Position numbers and translations under genes: made by a program. Positions 21,956-35,535 of a stretch of 64,000 nt of DNA are shown here, in pieces (the first letter of the stretch is position 1; each line of letters begins with the position of its first letter). The notes under the pieces were generated by a model that did no database searches, was not told the DNA's origin, and was given only the letters and a program-made list of their open reading frames with translations. The stretch is taken from positions 42,912,196-42,976,195 of the forward strand of contig NC_052618.1 of NCBI RefSeq assembly GCF_016545825.1, read 5' to 3'. This DNA comes from Eucalyptus grandis. Its lineage: Eukaryota; Streptophyta; Magnoliopsida; Myrtales; Myrtaceae.

Positions 21956-24150
21956 AATGTATCAGTTTAGTGTTTTTGAAAGATACGGTACATTGTAAAA
22001 GCTATAAAGCATCAATAATTCATTAGCCAGTGGTTGGCTACAAATTCTCGTTATTTTGGCGTAATGTTTCTGTGAATTTTGCCAAAAAGAATCAAACCGT
22101 AGCTCCTCTACTCTCAAATTATTTAGGGTAGTTACATTTTGGCCCATGTGGTATTGGAGGAACTCGATTCTGATCTTACTTTATTTGGTTACAAGTTGGA
22201 ATCTATCCTACTCTATGGCCACAATTTAAGTTCTACCATCGAATTTCCGTCCGGAGTTTGCCGGAAAGTGCTAAGTCGGCACTGCCTTTGTTGACATGAG
22301 GGCCGTTCATGTACAAATTACAGTTGTAGTTTTCATACTTATACGAAAGATCAATTTTAGTCCATGTAATTTATTTTATTGACAAAACAAATTTTCTAAT
22401 GAGCACTTAATTATTTTCATCGTATTCATCCAAACCTAATGAAAACGTCAAATCGAGACCAAGTGTCAATTAGTGATTCTTACGTTTGCAAATATACTTG
22501 ATTAGATCGACCGCCCATTAAGATCGTTTTTACTATATGCAACAACATCTTTATTTCCGTTCAAATTCGTACGGACATATTGAGGACTAGTTTCATAAAG
22601 ACGTAGACTGACTTTCAAATCTTCTAACCACTATTTTGACTGTCTATTAAGTGGTCTAAATCATTAAAGTGTCTCTAATAATATTAAGTGGTACCAGTAT
22701 AAACTATAAAGATTTACGCACATACATATCATAAACTAAATTTGAGCGTTATAGAAAGTATGGAGATTTAAATTGTAATTTTTTTTTTTTTTGGAGACTT
22801 ACACCCGTAGGAGCTACGAGACAGTAACTAGTGCTATCTCAGCAATTTCTGATGAATTTTGATAGGAAATTTTGATGGAATGACTTTGATTGTCGTCGAA
22901 GTATAATCCAAGAATTAGACTCATAACCAAACGAAGGATAAGGACGAAAATTGAATTCCCCCAACACTATAGGGACAGAAAATGTAACTACTCTTTTTTT
23001 CTTTTTTTTTAAATTGAGTACAGGTTGGTCAGGATCTCTTACGAATAAATGGAATGAATGAATAGGGACAAAAAATGTATTTCCCCATTTTCTAAAATTG
23101 AGTTTAGGTGAGTCAAGTTGGATCTCTTACAAATAAACGGACTGAATGAAACATAAGTTGGTTTTTATGTACTAGGTTAAGAATCTAGGATGATTTTTCT
23201 TTCTCAACTCAATTGGGTACATTGATTATAACTAAAATGTGTAATTTCATACTTAATTAGAGCACAAAGTCCATGTCATTAATCTCTTAAGCCCTCACGT
23301 TTTTCTTTATTAAGATAGCGACAGGTCATTGAAAAGGAATCAAATGATTTGGATATCATATCTCCTTTTCTTATATTCTTTCATTAATAATTAATAAATT
23401 TGTCATTTTCAGCCGTTAGTCCAATGGAAATCATTAAGATAGGTTACATAATTTACATGTTCACTTTTTTTTTTTTGAGACGTGGCTCTGCACATTTTGA
23501 CAATTAAATCGATTTTTCTCTTATATTTAACAATCGGCTTAAATAAAGTGAATTTATCAGTATTTGACAAAGCTTTAGCTAAGCAAGTTCAGGACATCAT
23601 AACTACATTCAACTTCAAGGTACACAGAATGCTGCCTTAGTTCTTCCAAATCAAGCAAGTGCATTGCTATTGCTACTTGCTTTTTGAGGATCCATCTCAG
23701 CAATTCGACAATAGCTAATCTCGCCAGCAATTTCGAGTGTCGACTGTTAAATTATGTCTTGAATTTGAATCCGTGCGCCCAAATTAGATTACACGACACA
23801 TCTCTTTTGCCTTGACAGCATAGGAGCTTCTTAGATTCACCAAGCGAAGCACTTTATCGTTGCTGCACGATTAGAGGAGTTCAACGTAAACGCGCAAAAA
23901 GGAAGCTCTGAACACACGAATGGTTTTGCACAGTGAGTTTTGGGTATAATTTAAGGCTGGCAAACACTCGAGTCTGAGCAATTATAACTCAGTAATTCTC
24001 CGATTTCTTAGTAGATTATTTGTTGTCCACTCTTTTCATATAGTAGGAACCGACACTGTTGTGTTCTTTGTTTTACCTCTACGGTGATTACACATTAATT
24101 TAATTACAAGATTCGACAGTTTCTGCATTATTTTACAACATTGACATTGC
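21956..24150. other. Intergenic AT-rich tract
   Basis: Nearly identical to 56151-58373. It holds a poly(T) plus short non-AT segment at about 22780-22870 that may be an antisense retroposon tail. No gene is seen. Confidence 0.5.
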
Positions 24151-24528
24151 TCAATCAATACCGAGGACCGAAATCATATAGCCATGGAGTGGAGACGAGT
24201 TCTTAGCATAAAAAAGCTGTTCAGGAGGTGACTCATTGTAAGGTTTGTTCCAGTATTCAAATCTTAGGGTAATGTCATCCTTTATCCTCCAGCAAGATCC
24301 AGATTTGGCTTCACTGTTGTGCTTATCTGTCTGCAAATAGGAGAGTTTTCCGGTGATGGAGTCGTCCTTCGTCTGGGAAGGTACCAACAGATAAATTATG
24401 TACACTCCCATATGGACAAATGCTGTCACAGGCCGGATCTCGTAACGTATTTTCACTCCAATCAGGCAAACTTCTATATCAAGATGATCCGTAAGTAAAT
24501 AAGATACATTTTCTTTCTCATTTTTTAA
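24151..24528 (-). CDS. Unrecognised 3'-terminal exon downstream of the helicase gene
   Basis: A continuous - strand frame of 125 codons starts right after an AG acceptor (CAAATGCAG then TTA AAA AAT) and ends in TGA at 24151. It reads LKNEKENVSYLL, then DIEVCLIGVKIRYEIRPVT and later CWRIKDDITLRFEYWNKPY. It keeps phase 0 with a donor (GAG/GTAAGC) at 24856, so it could be the last exon of a gene whose upstream exon overlaps the helicase 3' end in another frame. In unit 3 the same frame has a CAG-to-TAG stop. I do not recognise the protein family. The intactness of 125 codons argues that it was coding until recently. Confidence 0.45.
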   Translation of the reverse strand, partial: LKNEKENVSYLLTDHLDIEVCLIGVKIRYEIRPVTAFVHMGVYIIYLLVPSQTKDDSITGKLSYLQTDKHNSEAKSGSCWRIKDDITLRFEYWNKPYNESPPEQLFYAKNSSPLHGYMISVLGID

Positions 24529-24970
24529 CTGCATTTGAGCTATCACGAGGCATGAGAGAATTAAAAGTTCAGAGAGGTGAAAAAGAAGGAACAACAATTG
24601 CAGTCAAGTAAGGAACAGTACATTTTCATGACTATTCACTGCTAGAACTTCAGGAAATTTATAGAGTAATGACCTTCCTGTCTGGGAGATCTGTTTCACT
24701 TCAATCCTAAGAACTGTTATACTAAAAAGTTCCACATGTATATACAAGAAGGTGGATTACTTGTAGATTATAACGCACAATTTTCAATCAAAAAACATCA
24801 TATAGGACACTGAAGAGGGATTCATCTCTTCTCACTCCCTTTCTATTTTGCTTACCTCTGGACTTGCAATTGCCCTTGTTCTTGTTCCTGTTTTCCACAC
24901 CAGGAAACCAAGCACCGCCCCAACCCGAGGGCCATTAACCAGCGCCTAACGACAGGCTGCCCATCCCTCT

Positions 24971-27900
24971 TCACATCATTGGTTTTTGAGCTTTCACTGG
25001 AGCAGAATTGTGTCCTTCGCATTCATGCTCCAAAGACAACGTGTTTGCACTGACCATATGCACAACTGGTGCTGGAACACCGTTGGAAGATGAAGAGGAA
25101 TCCTCGGAAACTTCAGTCAGATCTTGCAACTTGCAAGAGCTCACAGTGCTTCCATCTTTGGGGAATAAAACTTTCATAATCTCTTCCTTGCATTTGTTTG
25201 ATTTCAAGTCTAAAATGATGGCATGTGGACACAACAAATTGGAACAATCTGCAGCGAAATTGGTAATTACGAGGGGATCGTCAACTTTTTGAATGCTTCG
25301 GCGAGAACACCAACTGAAGTTTTCTGGAAGTTCCTCTTCTGGCAATGTGAGAGAATACGAAGAAACTCTGGAGGTAATTGCTCAGAAATCCAACTCTTAC
25401 CTAGCAAATCATTGAGAAAGTATGGACTGATGCCAAAATTTAAGTGAAGTAAACAAACCAACAGAACCAACTTCAAGACCAACAGCGGGTAGTACTCCAT
25501 CACATTTAGTTTTGATCTTTTGATCCATTCTCTGGTTTCTTCCTCATTGCAAAGCAGCTGCCTAATAGTGCTAGTAACGAACCCAATGATGGGCTCCAAG
25601 CAATTTCTCAGGTTGAAACTGAGGCTGCGCCTTCCTAAACCTTCATGGCAGATTAGCCATTCAACTAGAGAAGACTTGGTTGCATAAAACTGCCCTTTGG
25701 AGCAAGAAAACAAAATCAAAAGTCGTTCCAACAGATACAAAAAGCAAATTGGTGTTATGGAGTTTCGTTCAGTCCAATTAGCATTGCAAGTATCTGCCAA
25801 AGCTCGATAAAGGTTCCAAGCCAAAGAGATTTCCACGGGTCCATCGCTAGCCTGAGGAAGTTCTGATGGTACATCCCGACAAATGCATTCCATGAATGCC
25901 TCCCATGACGTATTTCCTTTAAATGATTCTGCAATTTTCCTGTACAAATCATCATCGAGCATTCCAGACCCAAGAACCAAAGTCGCAAGCTCACCCATCT
26001 TCCCATGTGAAAATCCTTCTTCGAAATTATCAGGTTTATTGTTCTTCTAAGTAAAAGGCGAGAAGCCTGACTTCCTCTTAGAGATATCATATTCTCTGCT
26101 GGTGATAGTCGCCAGTCAAGAGGAAATATGTGACCAAAGTACCTCCTACAGGATGTGTCGATGAAACCCTCCAGTGCCCCGCTATCCCGGAAGGAGGGAT
26201 TGGGACAATCGAGTTCTTGAAGGAACTTTGCAACCTCATGTAAGAGAACAAGACATCTGCTTTGCCAGAAGTTCGACAGAGAACTCTTTGCTAAAAACAG
26301 ATAAAGTGCATCCAATTTGTCCAGGAGCTCCATACCAAGAGAAGTAAGCTCAGAATACCAATACTTTTGAGCAGCAGAGACCAATTGTCGAAGCTCCAAA
26401 GCAACCAATTGTCCATTTCTTCGAAGAATTCTTTTGCCTATGTTTCTGACCCAATCAGCATCTGGGTTTAGAAGGTGATAAGTTCCTTGCATGTTGGTCC
26501 GTTGCTCCAAAACACCAAAGTAATTCAAACAGAACTCCCAAAAGCACCTATTTTCCATTTCCTCAACCATCTCCACACATTCTACACACTTTATAATTCT
26601 AACAATCTTCTCTCTCCAAAGATTCCAAAAGCACACCAATGAGTCAATGGAAATCTGATTCCCAGGATCCGTGGTTCAGAATACTCCATTGGGTCAACAA
26701 GCCAATCATATTCCCAAAAAAATTAGAGATATTTTGACGAAGATGGAAGTCCAGAATATTTCGAGCGCATAGTATTTCACCTCTGACACTTCCATTTCTC
26801 CTTGAAGCACTAAAACATTCTTTCAATTCAGCCAGGCTGCTCTGTTTGTTTAGCAGAATGCTTGATTCTACAGAAACATATTCGTAGAAGGCAATAGGCT
26901 CGGACTTTGCAAGATGTTTGGCTTTTGCTACCAGCTCCTCCTTTTGTGCAAACTGCTTCAAGGGCCACCCTTTGCTTCCAGGAGCCCAAAGGGAATAGAA
27001 TAACACGTACCACAGGATATTCATTGACGCTTCTTTGTTTTGTCCACTCTTTCCAAGTAGATCAGCCTCGCGAAGGATGTCACCTTTCATCCTCACAATC
27101 TTTGCTGCCACCGAAAAGTTACCAAAGTCTTCCTCCAAACTGATAAGCTCATCAAGGCATCCTAGCCTCTTGAGTAAGTTTCGCATTGAATCAATGCAAC
27201 GAAAAGCCTTCACATACTTCATCATGGCCCTGTAGTCTCCAAGGTCATAGTGATGAAGGGCACAACTCTCTAAAAAGTCTTGTTCCAATTTCTCTATTTC
27301 TTTACTTTTCTTTACTGTTCCCCTGTCCTCATTTCCCAGCCTTCTCCAACTCCCAATATATTGCAGACCCATTTCAAAGAGTTCTCCTTTGGCACAATTG
27401 GACAAGCACTTGGAGAAAAAATTTCCCCTTGCGTATGCCTCCGCTGCACGACTGTAGTGCCCAGCCAGAGAAAAACACTCTCCCGCTTTCTGCAAAGCAG
27501 ATTCTCCACATTTTTCCATAAATATACTACCTGTTGAAGCACAAAAAAATTTAATGTTAGTCCCATTTCTGGTGTCCTGATCTTTGCATAAGATTTAATA
27601 ACTTCACGATGTTTAGAAGATACAAATTAGCAGAGGGACATTTGGAAGTTGCCAGAGATGCTCTTGCAGAGCTCAACCATATTGTCCGATGTCAAGATAC
27701 AAAACAAGATCAACGTCCAGAGGTGACTACAATACCAAGAAGTTGCTGATAAACCAGAGTATATATGGAGTATTCAACTGATAGCCACGGCTTTCTAACC
27801 TTATGGGTGTGGTCAGTCAGTGTTAAGAACTTTGCAGCTCAAATTTTTCCAAGCTCATAAGAGTGCGTTGTCATATATAAAATAATCAACTTCTCAAAGC

Positions 27901-28450
27901 GAAGGCATAATCATGAAGTCAACGTTATTTGCAGCTGCTCCAATCACCAAAACCATTTGGGAAAAACAAGTAAGACTGAATTTCTTTTGTTGGAAATTTT
28001 GAGAGAGAAGATTTGATCATATGAATAAACAAGAGGGTACCATGCATGTAAAAACTATTAATAAGAGCATAATTGAGATCAATGTCAAACTACCTCGTTC
28101 TTAGGCAGCTTTGACATCACTACGACGAGAAGAAATATAAAGAAGCAGCTAAAGCATATAAATTGTCCATCTTATCATTTCGAAAGAAATTGAAACAAAG
28201 TAAACATCATACCTGCTTTCTCGTATTCCTTCAACATGTAGAAACACTCCGCTGCAGAGTCAGCCACACCAATTGCTTCAAAAATCTCTGCAGCCTGCCT
28301 TCGAAGGTCAGAAGCCTCTTTTGGACTTAAAACATGCTTGAGATCTGCATCTGCTTTGAAAGCAGAGGCTTTAGCCAATTTCTCCCCGTATTCGTACCTT
28401 GCTCGCACAAAGCACATCGTTGCCATTCGGTAGTTACCCTCATGTAAGAG
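24971..28450 (-). pseudogene. C-terminal helical (TPR-like) region, exons 11-12
   Basis: Exon 11 starts LLHEGNYRMATMCF and has an AAEIFEAIGVADSAAECF helix-turn-helix typical of TPR-like repeats. Exon 12 starts GSIFMEKCGESAL and continues with AAEAYARGNFFSKCL, LEQDFLESCALHHY and later FCLNYFGVLEQR and NPDADWVR. These helical repeats match the tail of the TRANK1-like plant proteins. Four frame breaks are seen: 26719 (shared with unit 3), 26662, 26013 and 25288 (the last three absent in unit 3). The C-terminus ends KPMM-stop at 24971. Confidence 0.8.
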
Positions 28451-28901
28451 CTTGCAAAGTTTAAATAAAAAAGAGAGATCAACAGCTTCTTCAGAGAAGG
28501 TGAAAAAAAGAAAAATAGAAAAACACGGTCCTCCGTTTTTGGAAAAATCAGTGGTGTAGCCTTGAACCAAGGAAAGGCACTGCCATTGACCTGATAACCT
28601 CAAAAAAACGATAAAGATTCAAGGAAAATTGGTATCATGTGGTTTAACCATTGTGCCTAAATGAAGCAACTGGCCAAATTATTAAAAAACCAATCAAGTT
28701 GGCAAATCGATCACCATACTTTGTACCTTAGAACGTCCACATTCTACACACTTTTTTCAGGATCAGTCATACTTCTACAGTCATTATTGTCATTCCAAAA
28801 TCCCTAGCATTCACAGATCATGTTGACTCCAAATGAGGCCAATATAACAATTCCTTGAAGAGGAAACAAACAACAAAGAAAAGAACAGAAAAACAGCAAA
28901 C

Positions 28902-31900
28902 CTTAAAACCTTGTGACTTCCACTCCTCCGGCATGCTCCTGACCTGCATTGCTTCTGCACGGGCATGATCTACCAACCTAACTTGAACGAGGCACTTCTT
29001 CTTCCAGTAGTCGAACATTGGTTTGGAGAAGTCCAGAGCATTCTCACATATCCACAATCTCTGTCTTGTCCGAGTAATTGCGACATACAATTGCTTCAAT
29101 TCAGAGCATAATATATCGTGATTCACGTCATCAAAACTTGGGGAAGACCATTGAGAGCTGTTATCGAGCAAAGCTTGCTCCTTCATGTATCCATAAATGA
29201 CCCCCCATTGATTTTTCAGAGGTGATGTGCCAAAGAAGTTGTGCAATAAGACGTCCTACACGATGTCATAGCAAAAAAGTTTCAAGTAAAAACATCTGAT
29301 TTAAGACCGAAATGACAGATTTCAAGTTTCATGAATACATGGACAGAGCTCAAAAATTTAGGAAAAGAATATTTGGACTCATTCTGACACACCAGCCAAT
29401 CAAGATCAATCGTGAAGTTGCAAGATCTTTGATATTGTCCATTAAGCTAGAGAATGATGTCGACATAAGCCTGAACAAATTCTACATTATGTGTATTTAG
29501 ATGCCACTGTCTACATACAAAAAAGGGTACGCAGAATGAAAATACAAATCAAAGCTTTTTACAGAATAACAGCTGGCAGCAAATTGGTCAAGACCCATTA
29601 GAAAAATGTTCATGAAATCTCTATTGCTGCTACCACTAAAATCCCATGGCAAACAATCCAAACCAGACACACGCCTACCTGAAATTCCAACCCCTTGCAT
29701 TCCACTATCGTCAGAACTAGGGCTTGCCCTCTCACAAGGTTTGAAACTTCATCTCTAGATCATCTCGAACCAAAATAACCTGCTCTGCTCCAAAGCCAAC
29801 GAACTTGCCACTAACATCATCGTTCCCAAAAATTGATAGTATGGCACTTTCTTCATTCTCCGAGTCAAGTAAAGTGGGGCTTCGCCACTTATGAAGCTAG
29901 TTTCGGGGTCCAAAGCATCAACGCAAAAGGGAAAAATGGTAAAGAAGATCAACAACACTCTGCGCCAGTTTGAGTATACCAGCATGAGTGCGGAAGTTCT
30001 GGCTCAAATGGAAAGTTTTGGAAGGACAACCCTTTTCCATTCTGATATCAGGTCCATCCATTGAATCTATCAAGAACTCTTTGTAGAAAAGGGACCTTAC
30101 GTCTTCAAAACTGAAGTCTACTCCCCTTGCAATAGTTTGCGTGGTGTCGCCAGAAAACACAAAGCCCTCATCAACATTTCTACATATATACTTGAACAGT
30201 GAAATTTGCCTCATGGTGAGATCCTGCACTTCATCAACATATACAAAATCCACCAAATTACCGGTAAACTGCCCATGAAAAAGACGGCGATGAAGATCAT
30301 TGACAAGATCGGCCAAATCAAATTCACCATTTTTCATTTTCATCTTTTCATAATCCTCAAACGCATCATAAATTTTTCTCTTCTCTGAACACTCAGAGTG
30401 GAGACGCGACCTTCTGAAAGTGAAACATAAGCTAGTCTGTCCAGTTTGCCTTCACAACCATCAGCTGGTTGAAGACCACCCTTTATACAGGACATTATTT
30501 CAGTGAAGACTCTGGAAGGATCAAGACTCCTTCTTGTCTTGTCTTTGAAGTGAGGCCAATAAACTGCACAAAACTTTTCGTAAGTAACCTCCTTTGCTCT
30601 TACAAGACTTTGTAAGGCAACTGGTCTGGAATTGTAGGTTTGGCCATGACAAAACTCCCTTAGATCAGGAAACCTTTCAAAGAATGAAGCCCCAACTGTT
30701 CCATCTAGCATCATCAGAAGCTTATGAAAAGTTATAATAAGGGGATAAGAGTTGGGAGATATATCTACAAATGAATCTGGGATATCCTTGAATAATGCTG
30801 CATCATCAACAATCTCACCAACTGAAGAGATTCCTCCCCTATGTTTAGCACCAATGCTGGAGCTGCAAGATAATTGAGCTAGCAGTTAGAAATGAAAATT
30901 AATACTTAACAAACTGATGGGAATACCTACACTACACATGCAATCTCATAATTTCTACTTGACACTTAACAGCGAAAAGGGAATTAGAACATGTTGATGC
31001 ACCAAGATTGTACTGATATATTACGAGACATGGATAGCATTTACAGCAGCTGGCAATGAAAATCTTCCCCCACAGCAGGATTTGTAGAACAGATGGTCCT
31101 TTCTCGATTCTGCTCATAATTGCATATTTTCATTTAAAATAAATTTTCTTTCTAAACGTACAATGCTACAATCACAAAGCTGAATATGGAAGTTTCCAAT
31201 AAGTGGAAATGCGAACTAAAGAAGTCGCACAAAGACCAAAATAGGGACTATTGCCACACAAATTAATCTTTAGTTCGAAATGAGCAAGCAGATGATGTCG
31301 ATCTCTAACATGCAATGATTAAATCTATTTTCTAGCAGCCAAAGCCAAGTGGTAGCACCCGAGAATGGCAAAGCACTGATTTGACCCATGCACTCTTGCT
31401 ACATTTATATTGTCTTAAGTCTATATATGGAGTATCTTGATTGAGCTTCTCTGCTAGGAGAAAAATAGTAGCATGCCAAAGGGGTTATCTCCTTGTTCGG
31501 ACTAATTCATTAGAAGATTTGACAATCCATTAACCTTGCATATGTTTGTTCATTGGAAAAATTGCAGAATATTTATTCTATTTTGCAAACATCTTCCAAT
31601 GACATTTTATGTACCTTCTAAGTTGAGACAAATGCTGTTTGACCGCAAAACATAATTTTGCACTGGCAGTCACAAAAAGCTGGCGCACTACGCAATCCTC
31701 TGCTCCTTCACCAATTTCCTCAACATTGATTCCCAGAGAGGCATCTTTTCTGTGGCTGATACCACTTTGGATTTCCTGAAATCCCTTGGTTACTACATCA
31801 TGCAGTTTCTCGTTTCTAAACAACTTCATTGTCAGGACTGTAGTTTTTCTGGTTCCAGATTGCCCAAGTATAAAAGTGCTTCTGGGGAAGAGAATTATCT

Positions 31901-32619
31901 CTTGTTCTTTCTCTGTTACTTCAGATGGAAAACTCGCTTCATTACCATCTGATGAGAAGGGGAAGAATTTTGTCAGAAACAAACTCTCGCTCACTTCTGC
32001 ATTCTCTCCATACAACCTATGATCTGAAGCATCAGCATCAGAACTACTCCCAAATTGATCTTCACTAGGACTTTGATAGCGCACAACATCAAAAGGCCAG
32101 GTCTTCGGAACTTCCTGATCCCTATAACAGGAAGAGGCATGTGAAATGAAAGAAAATAGGGGGATAACATCAATTCAAGATATTTTAGTCATCTATCCGG
32201 AAAAGAGATGCTTTTTAGTAAGCGATATGCTACCTATCTTAAGTAAGAAGAAATTATCAGCCTTACCCCTCAATGCATTTCTCATTGCAACGACTAATAA
32301 AATCATCACTATATGTCTCGAATATGCTGTCCAAACGTTTGACCAATTTTGCCACTTCCCCTAAAGGCAATACATCCCATATCTTCAGAATTTGGATGTA
32401 TCTCTCTTCCTTTACAATATCAGTCGTGCATATGACATAGAAATCGTCAGCTTTAAATTGTCTCACAATATGAGATGAGTGTTCACAAATTATATCCACA
32501 TTTCTCTTCTTTGGTCTCCAGCCACTGGAGAGTTTTGACAGAAGGTTGATGATGGGCATCTTTGTCTTGAGTGATGTCAGCTTTCGGAAAGAGTTCAGGA
32601 AGTTGTCACTGAAAAGAAC
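28902..32619 (-). pseudogene. UvrD-like (SF1A) helicase module, exons 7-10
   Basis: After a linker (exon 7) the second helicase begins in exon 8. Its P-loop reads LGQSGTRKTT (31865-31839): Arg (codon 31850-31848) replaces the second conserved Gly of GxxGxGKT. Motif II is VDEVQDLT, motif III GDTTQTIARG, motif IV LSQNFRTHAGIL, motif V VECKGLEFQDV (across the exon 9/10 junction) and motif VI LYVAITRTRQRLWI. Exon 9 carries at least four frame breaks (30375, 29930, 29872, 29759). The last is a 4-bp loss relative to unit 3, which is in frame there. Exon 10 (354 bp) is intact. Confidence 0.85.
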
Positions 32620-32733
32620 CTGAAAAGACCATAGCATGACAATAAGATATGTTGTCACAAATTCTTTGAAACTTAATGTTTATTTTGAAAAAGAAATGTA
32701 GCCATAGAATACTGTTGAGCAAAAGCTTTTTAC

Positions 32734-35097
32734 CTTCCACCTAGCATTTCTGAAAAGTACACTGCTTCCGTCAAGCAGGTCATCAAGCTCATTATTCTCT
32801 TTCTTCACATCTAAGATGGCTTTAGCCAAGTCCTTGTCATCATCAACATTGTAGAAACATCCACGGCTCATAGCATTCTCAACCAAAGCTTCCCACACAG
32901 ATTTGCTTTTTCTCAGTGTTTTCCCATTTCCCAGAATCCACAGACAATACCTACAGATAGGAAATTAACTCTGGGATTTACTTGCTATATCACTCTAAAA
33001 ATGTAATTTGACACAGTTAAGAGGATAGAGTACCTGGCCCTGGTAAGAGCAACATTGGTTCTCTTAGTACTGGACAAGAACCCAATAGTCCCACGTGAGT
33101 TTGATCTTACGGTGGATATTATAACAATGTCTTCTTCACCACCTTGGAATCCATCCACCGACTTCACCTTGACCATAAAGCCCTTGATATTTTCATACCT
33201 TTTTCCAAGTTTAGCTTGAGCTGCAGAAACCTGAGCTGCATAGGGAGATATGACGCCTACTGTCAGATGTTCTTCTGACCCATCCCAGGCTGCAAAGAAA
33301 AGGAAATAAAACCATCACAAAAATGATATCATTTTATGAAGGTCGCAAAACTTCAAAAGAAATATCCAAGGAAAAGAACTTTGAATGGCCGTAATCTACA
33401 CCTATATGATTAAGTAATACATGTAATATCCATGTGCTCGAAGCAATATGTACAAAATTCTCTTGACATACCTCTGTACAGATTCCTCACTATCCTCGAG
33501 ATAACTTCCACCTCAACAGGGTTTCTAAGGCTACAGCCGTCATCACCGATTTGTTCTCGTCCATCAGGAATATTTATGAACGAGTAAGGGCCAAACATCG
33601 GCCATGGCAAATGACTTTTTCTGTAACTTTTGCTCTGCACATCTGGCGCGTCCAAAATTTGGTTTTTATAGAAGTTTGAAGTTGGAAACAGACTTATTGA
33701 TGGATGCATCCGGTATTGTATATTGAGAAGTTGCCTTGAATAACCCAGTGAACTCAATCGTTCAAACAGACTCCTTCCAAAACCAGCCCTATTAGAAAGC
33801 TGTTGAAATAAAACATGATATAAAATTCAACGGACGTTAGGTATAGAACATTTAGCCCATCTAAGTTCAAATGAAGAGAAGGATATTACACATCTTTCAA
33901 AACCAAATACATTGTTACTTTTCAGATATTTTAACATTACCTTGCTTTCAACCATAGCAGGCAACTGACACTCATCTCCAACTAAAATCAGATGCTTGAC
34001 ACCAGGGAGTTGCAGAGGAATTACTGACTCGCATTCTTTCAACTGGGCTGCCTCATCGATTACCAGTAAATTGAGAGGCTCCATTTCCACGGAGTACAGC
34101 TTATATGAACTAGAAACAGTGCAAAAATCAGGGAAGCATGTTGATAACAGAAGTCAGCTATCATGTCCTTACTTGTAAAGTTTGGAAGTTTTAAATCCTT
34201 CAGAGAATCACGAACAGTTAGCAACAAGGAAAGGCATTCCTGTATCTTCATATATAAATTATATAGTGGACCCATGGACGTCTCAAATGAAAACAGGCTA
34301 ACTTCATCACGTGAAAGAGTTATCTCCATCATCTCCGAATCCAAATTCTCTCCACAGAATAAAGTTTCAAAAGAATCTAGTAAGTTAAGGAGGGATGTAA
34401 TATTCTGGAAGTTAGTTCTGGACATATGAGTACAGAAAATATTGAGGCATCTCCGCAGGGGCTGGACAGTTGCCTTGAATCGGTCCCTGAAAAACTCAAG
34501 AAATGATTTAAGCTCACCGCTTCCACATCCGCTCCCATCATCATCACTTCCTGATTTGCTTCTTTTTGTATGTTCGTTTTCCAAAAATATGTGGTATTGA
34601 CGGACACAGTTGGCAAGTGTATCTATCATGGAATTTAGACTAGTGAATTTGGAAAAGCACTCTACACGATGTTCCAAGTATATTTCTTCAATGTTGGCAT
34701 CAACTTTCAGCCGCTCCTTGTTCCCAAAAATAAGCATGTCAAAGTAACAGAGAAAACTTTTCATTTCAGTGCTTAAACCATTATCTGATTGCTTTAGCAG
34801 CTTTAGAACACGAGATGCCACTCCCTTGATGGCAACATGTGTAGGAGCACAAACAATGGTTCTACGTTTCCTTTTCAAGAGAGTACATAGCAGTGTAGCG
34901 ACAGTTGTAGTCTTCCCAGTTCCGGGAGGACCCCATATCAGTTCGACAGATGGCTTGTTCCCACATTTGAGTTTATTAAGACAGGCCCCAACTGCATTTT
35001 TTTGGGATTCATTCAGATCATGGCACAATCTCTCGTCAAGGCTCTCACTTGCAGAACCATTACCTTTCGTAATACAAATATTAGAAACTTTGTCAGC
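32734..35097 (-). pseudogene. SF1B (SEN1/UPF1-like) helicase module, exons 3-6
   Basis: The helicase motifs occur in order. Motif I is GPPGTGKTTT (34932-34903). Motif II is IDEAAQ (DEAA at 34058-34047). Motif III is GDECQLPAM, motif IV QYRMHPSI, motif [16 protein letters not shown] and motif VI VALTRAR. This set defines a UPF1-like superfamily 1B RNA/DNA helicase. A 1-bp loss in an A-run at 34123-34127 shifts the frame between LIF and CTVSSSYKL, just before motif II. Exon 3 length (1157 bp) is one short of a multiple of three while its neighbours keep phase. All catalytic motifs are otherwise unaltered. Confidence 0.85.
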
Positions 35098-35535
35098 CTG
35101 CAACCAAAACACATTTCTTGTGATAATCCAGACCATGTAAATATGGTAGAAGGTTCTGAAACTTAATTGGTGTTAATATGATATAAAGAGCATTGCACAG
35201 CACAAACTCAAATCCCATGATATAAATATGGTACAGAAAATTTTAAGGTCTAGTACTAATGAGTAAGTCGCCTCCAAGGAATTAATTTGCCCTACTGAAG
35301 ACATAACTTCACTAATTTCCCATATCTGCTTTCATCTCCACATAATGATGTGGACCAACTAAAAGAAACAATCATCCTTATCTTTTAATGCAACAGAATG
35401 GCTTAAAGCATCATTTATCTTATTTCCAGTGGAACTTACAAATCGACAGGTGTAAAATGAAGTTTTGAAGCTTAGAGGAATACAATAGCAATTTTAAGTC
35501 TAAATGGACTAAAGGTGCGAAAAGGAAAGTCGTAC

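Noticed and set aside
25008..25292. + strand frame of 94 codons, repeated and longer at 59230-59670
   Set aside because: It is antisense to exon 12 of the helicase gene, whose - strand frame has family motifs and matching splice sites.
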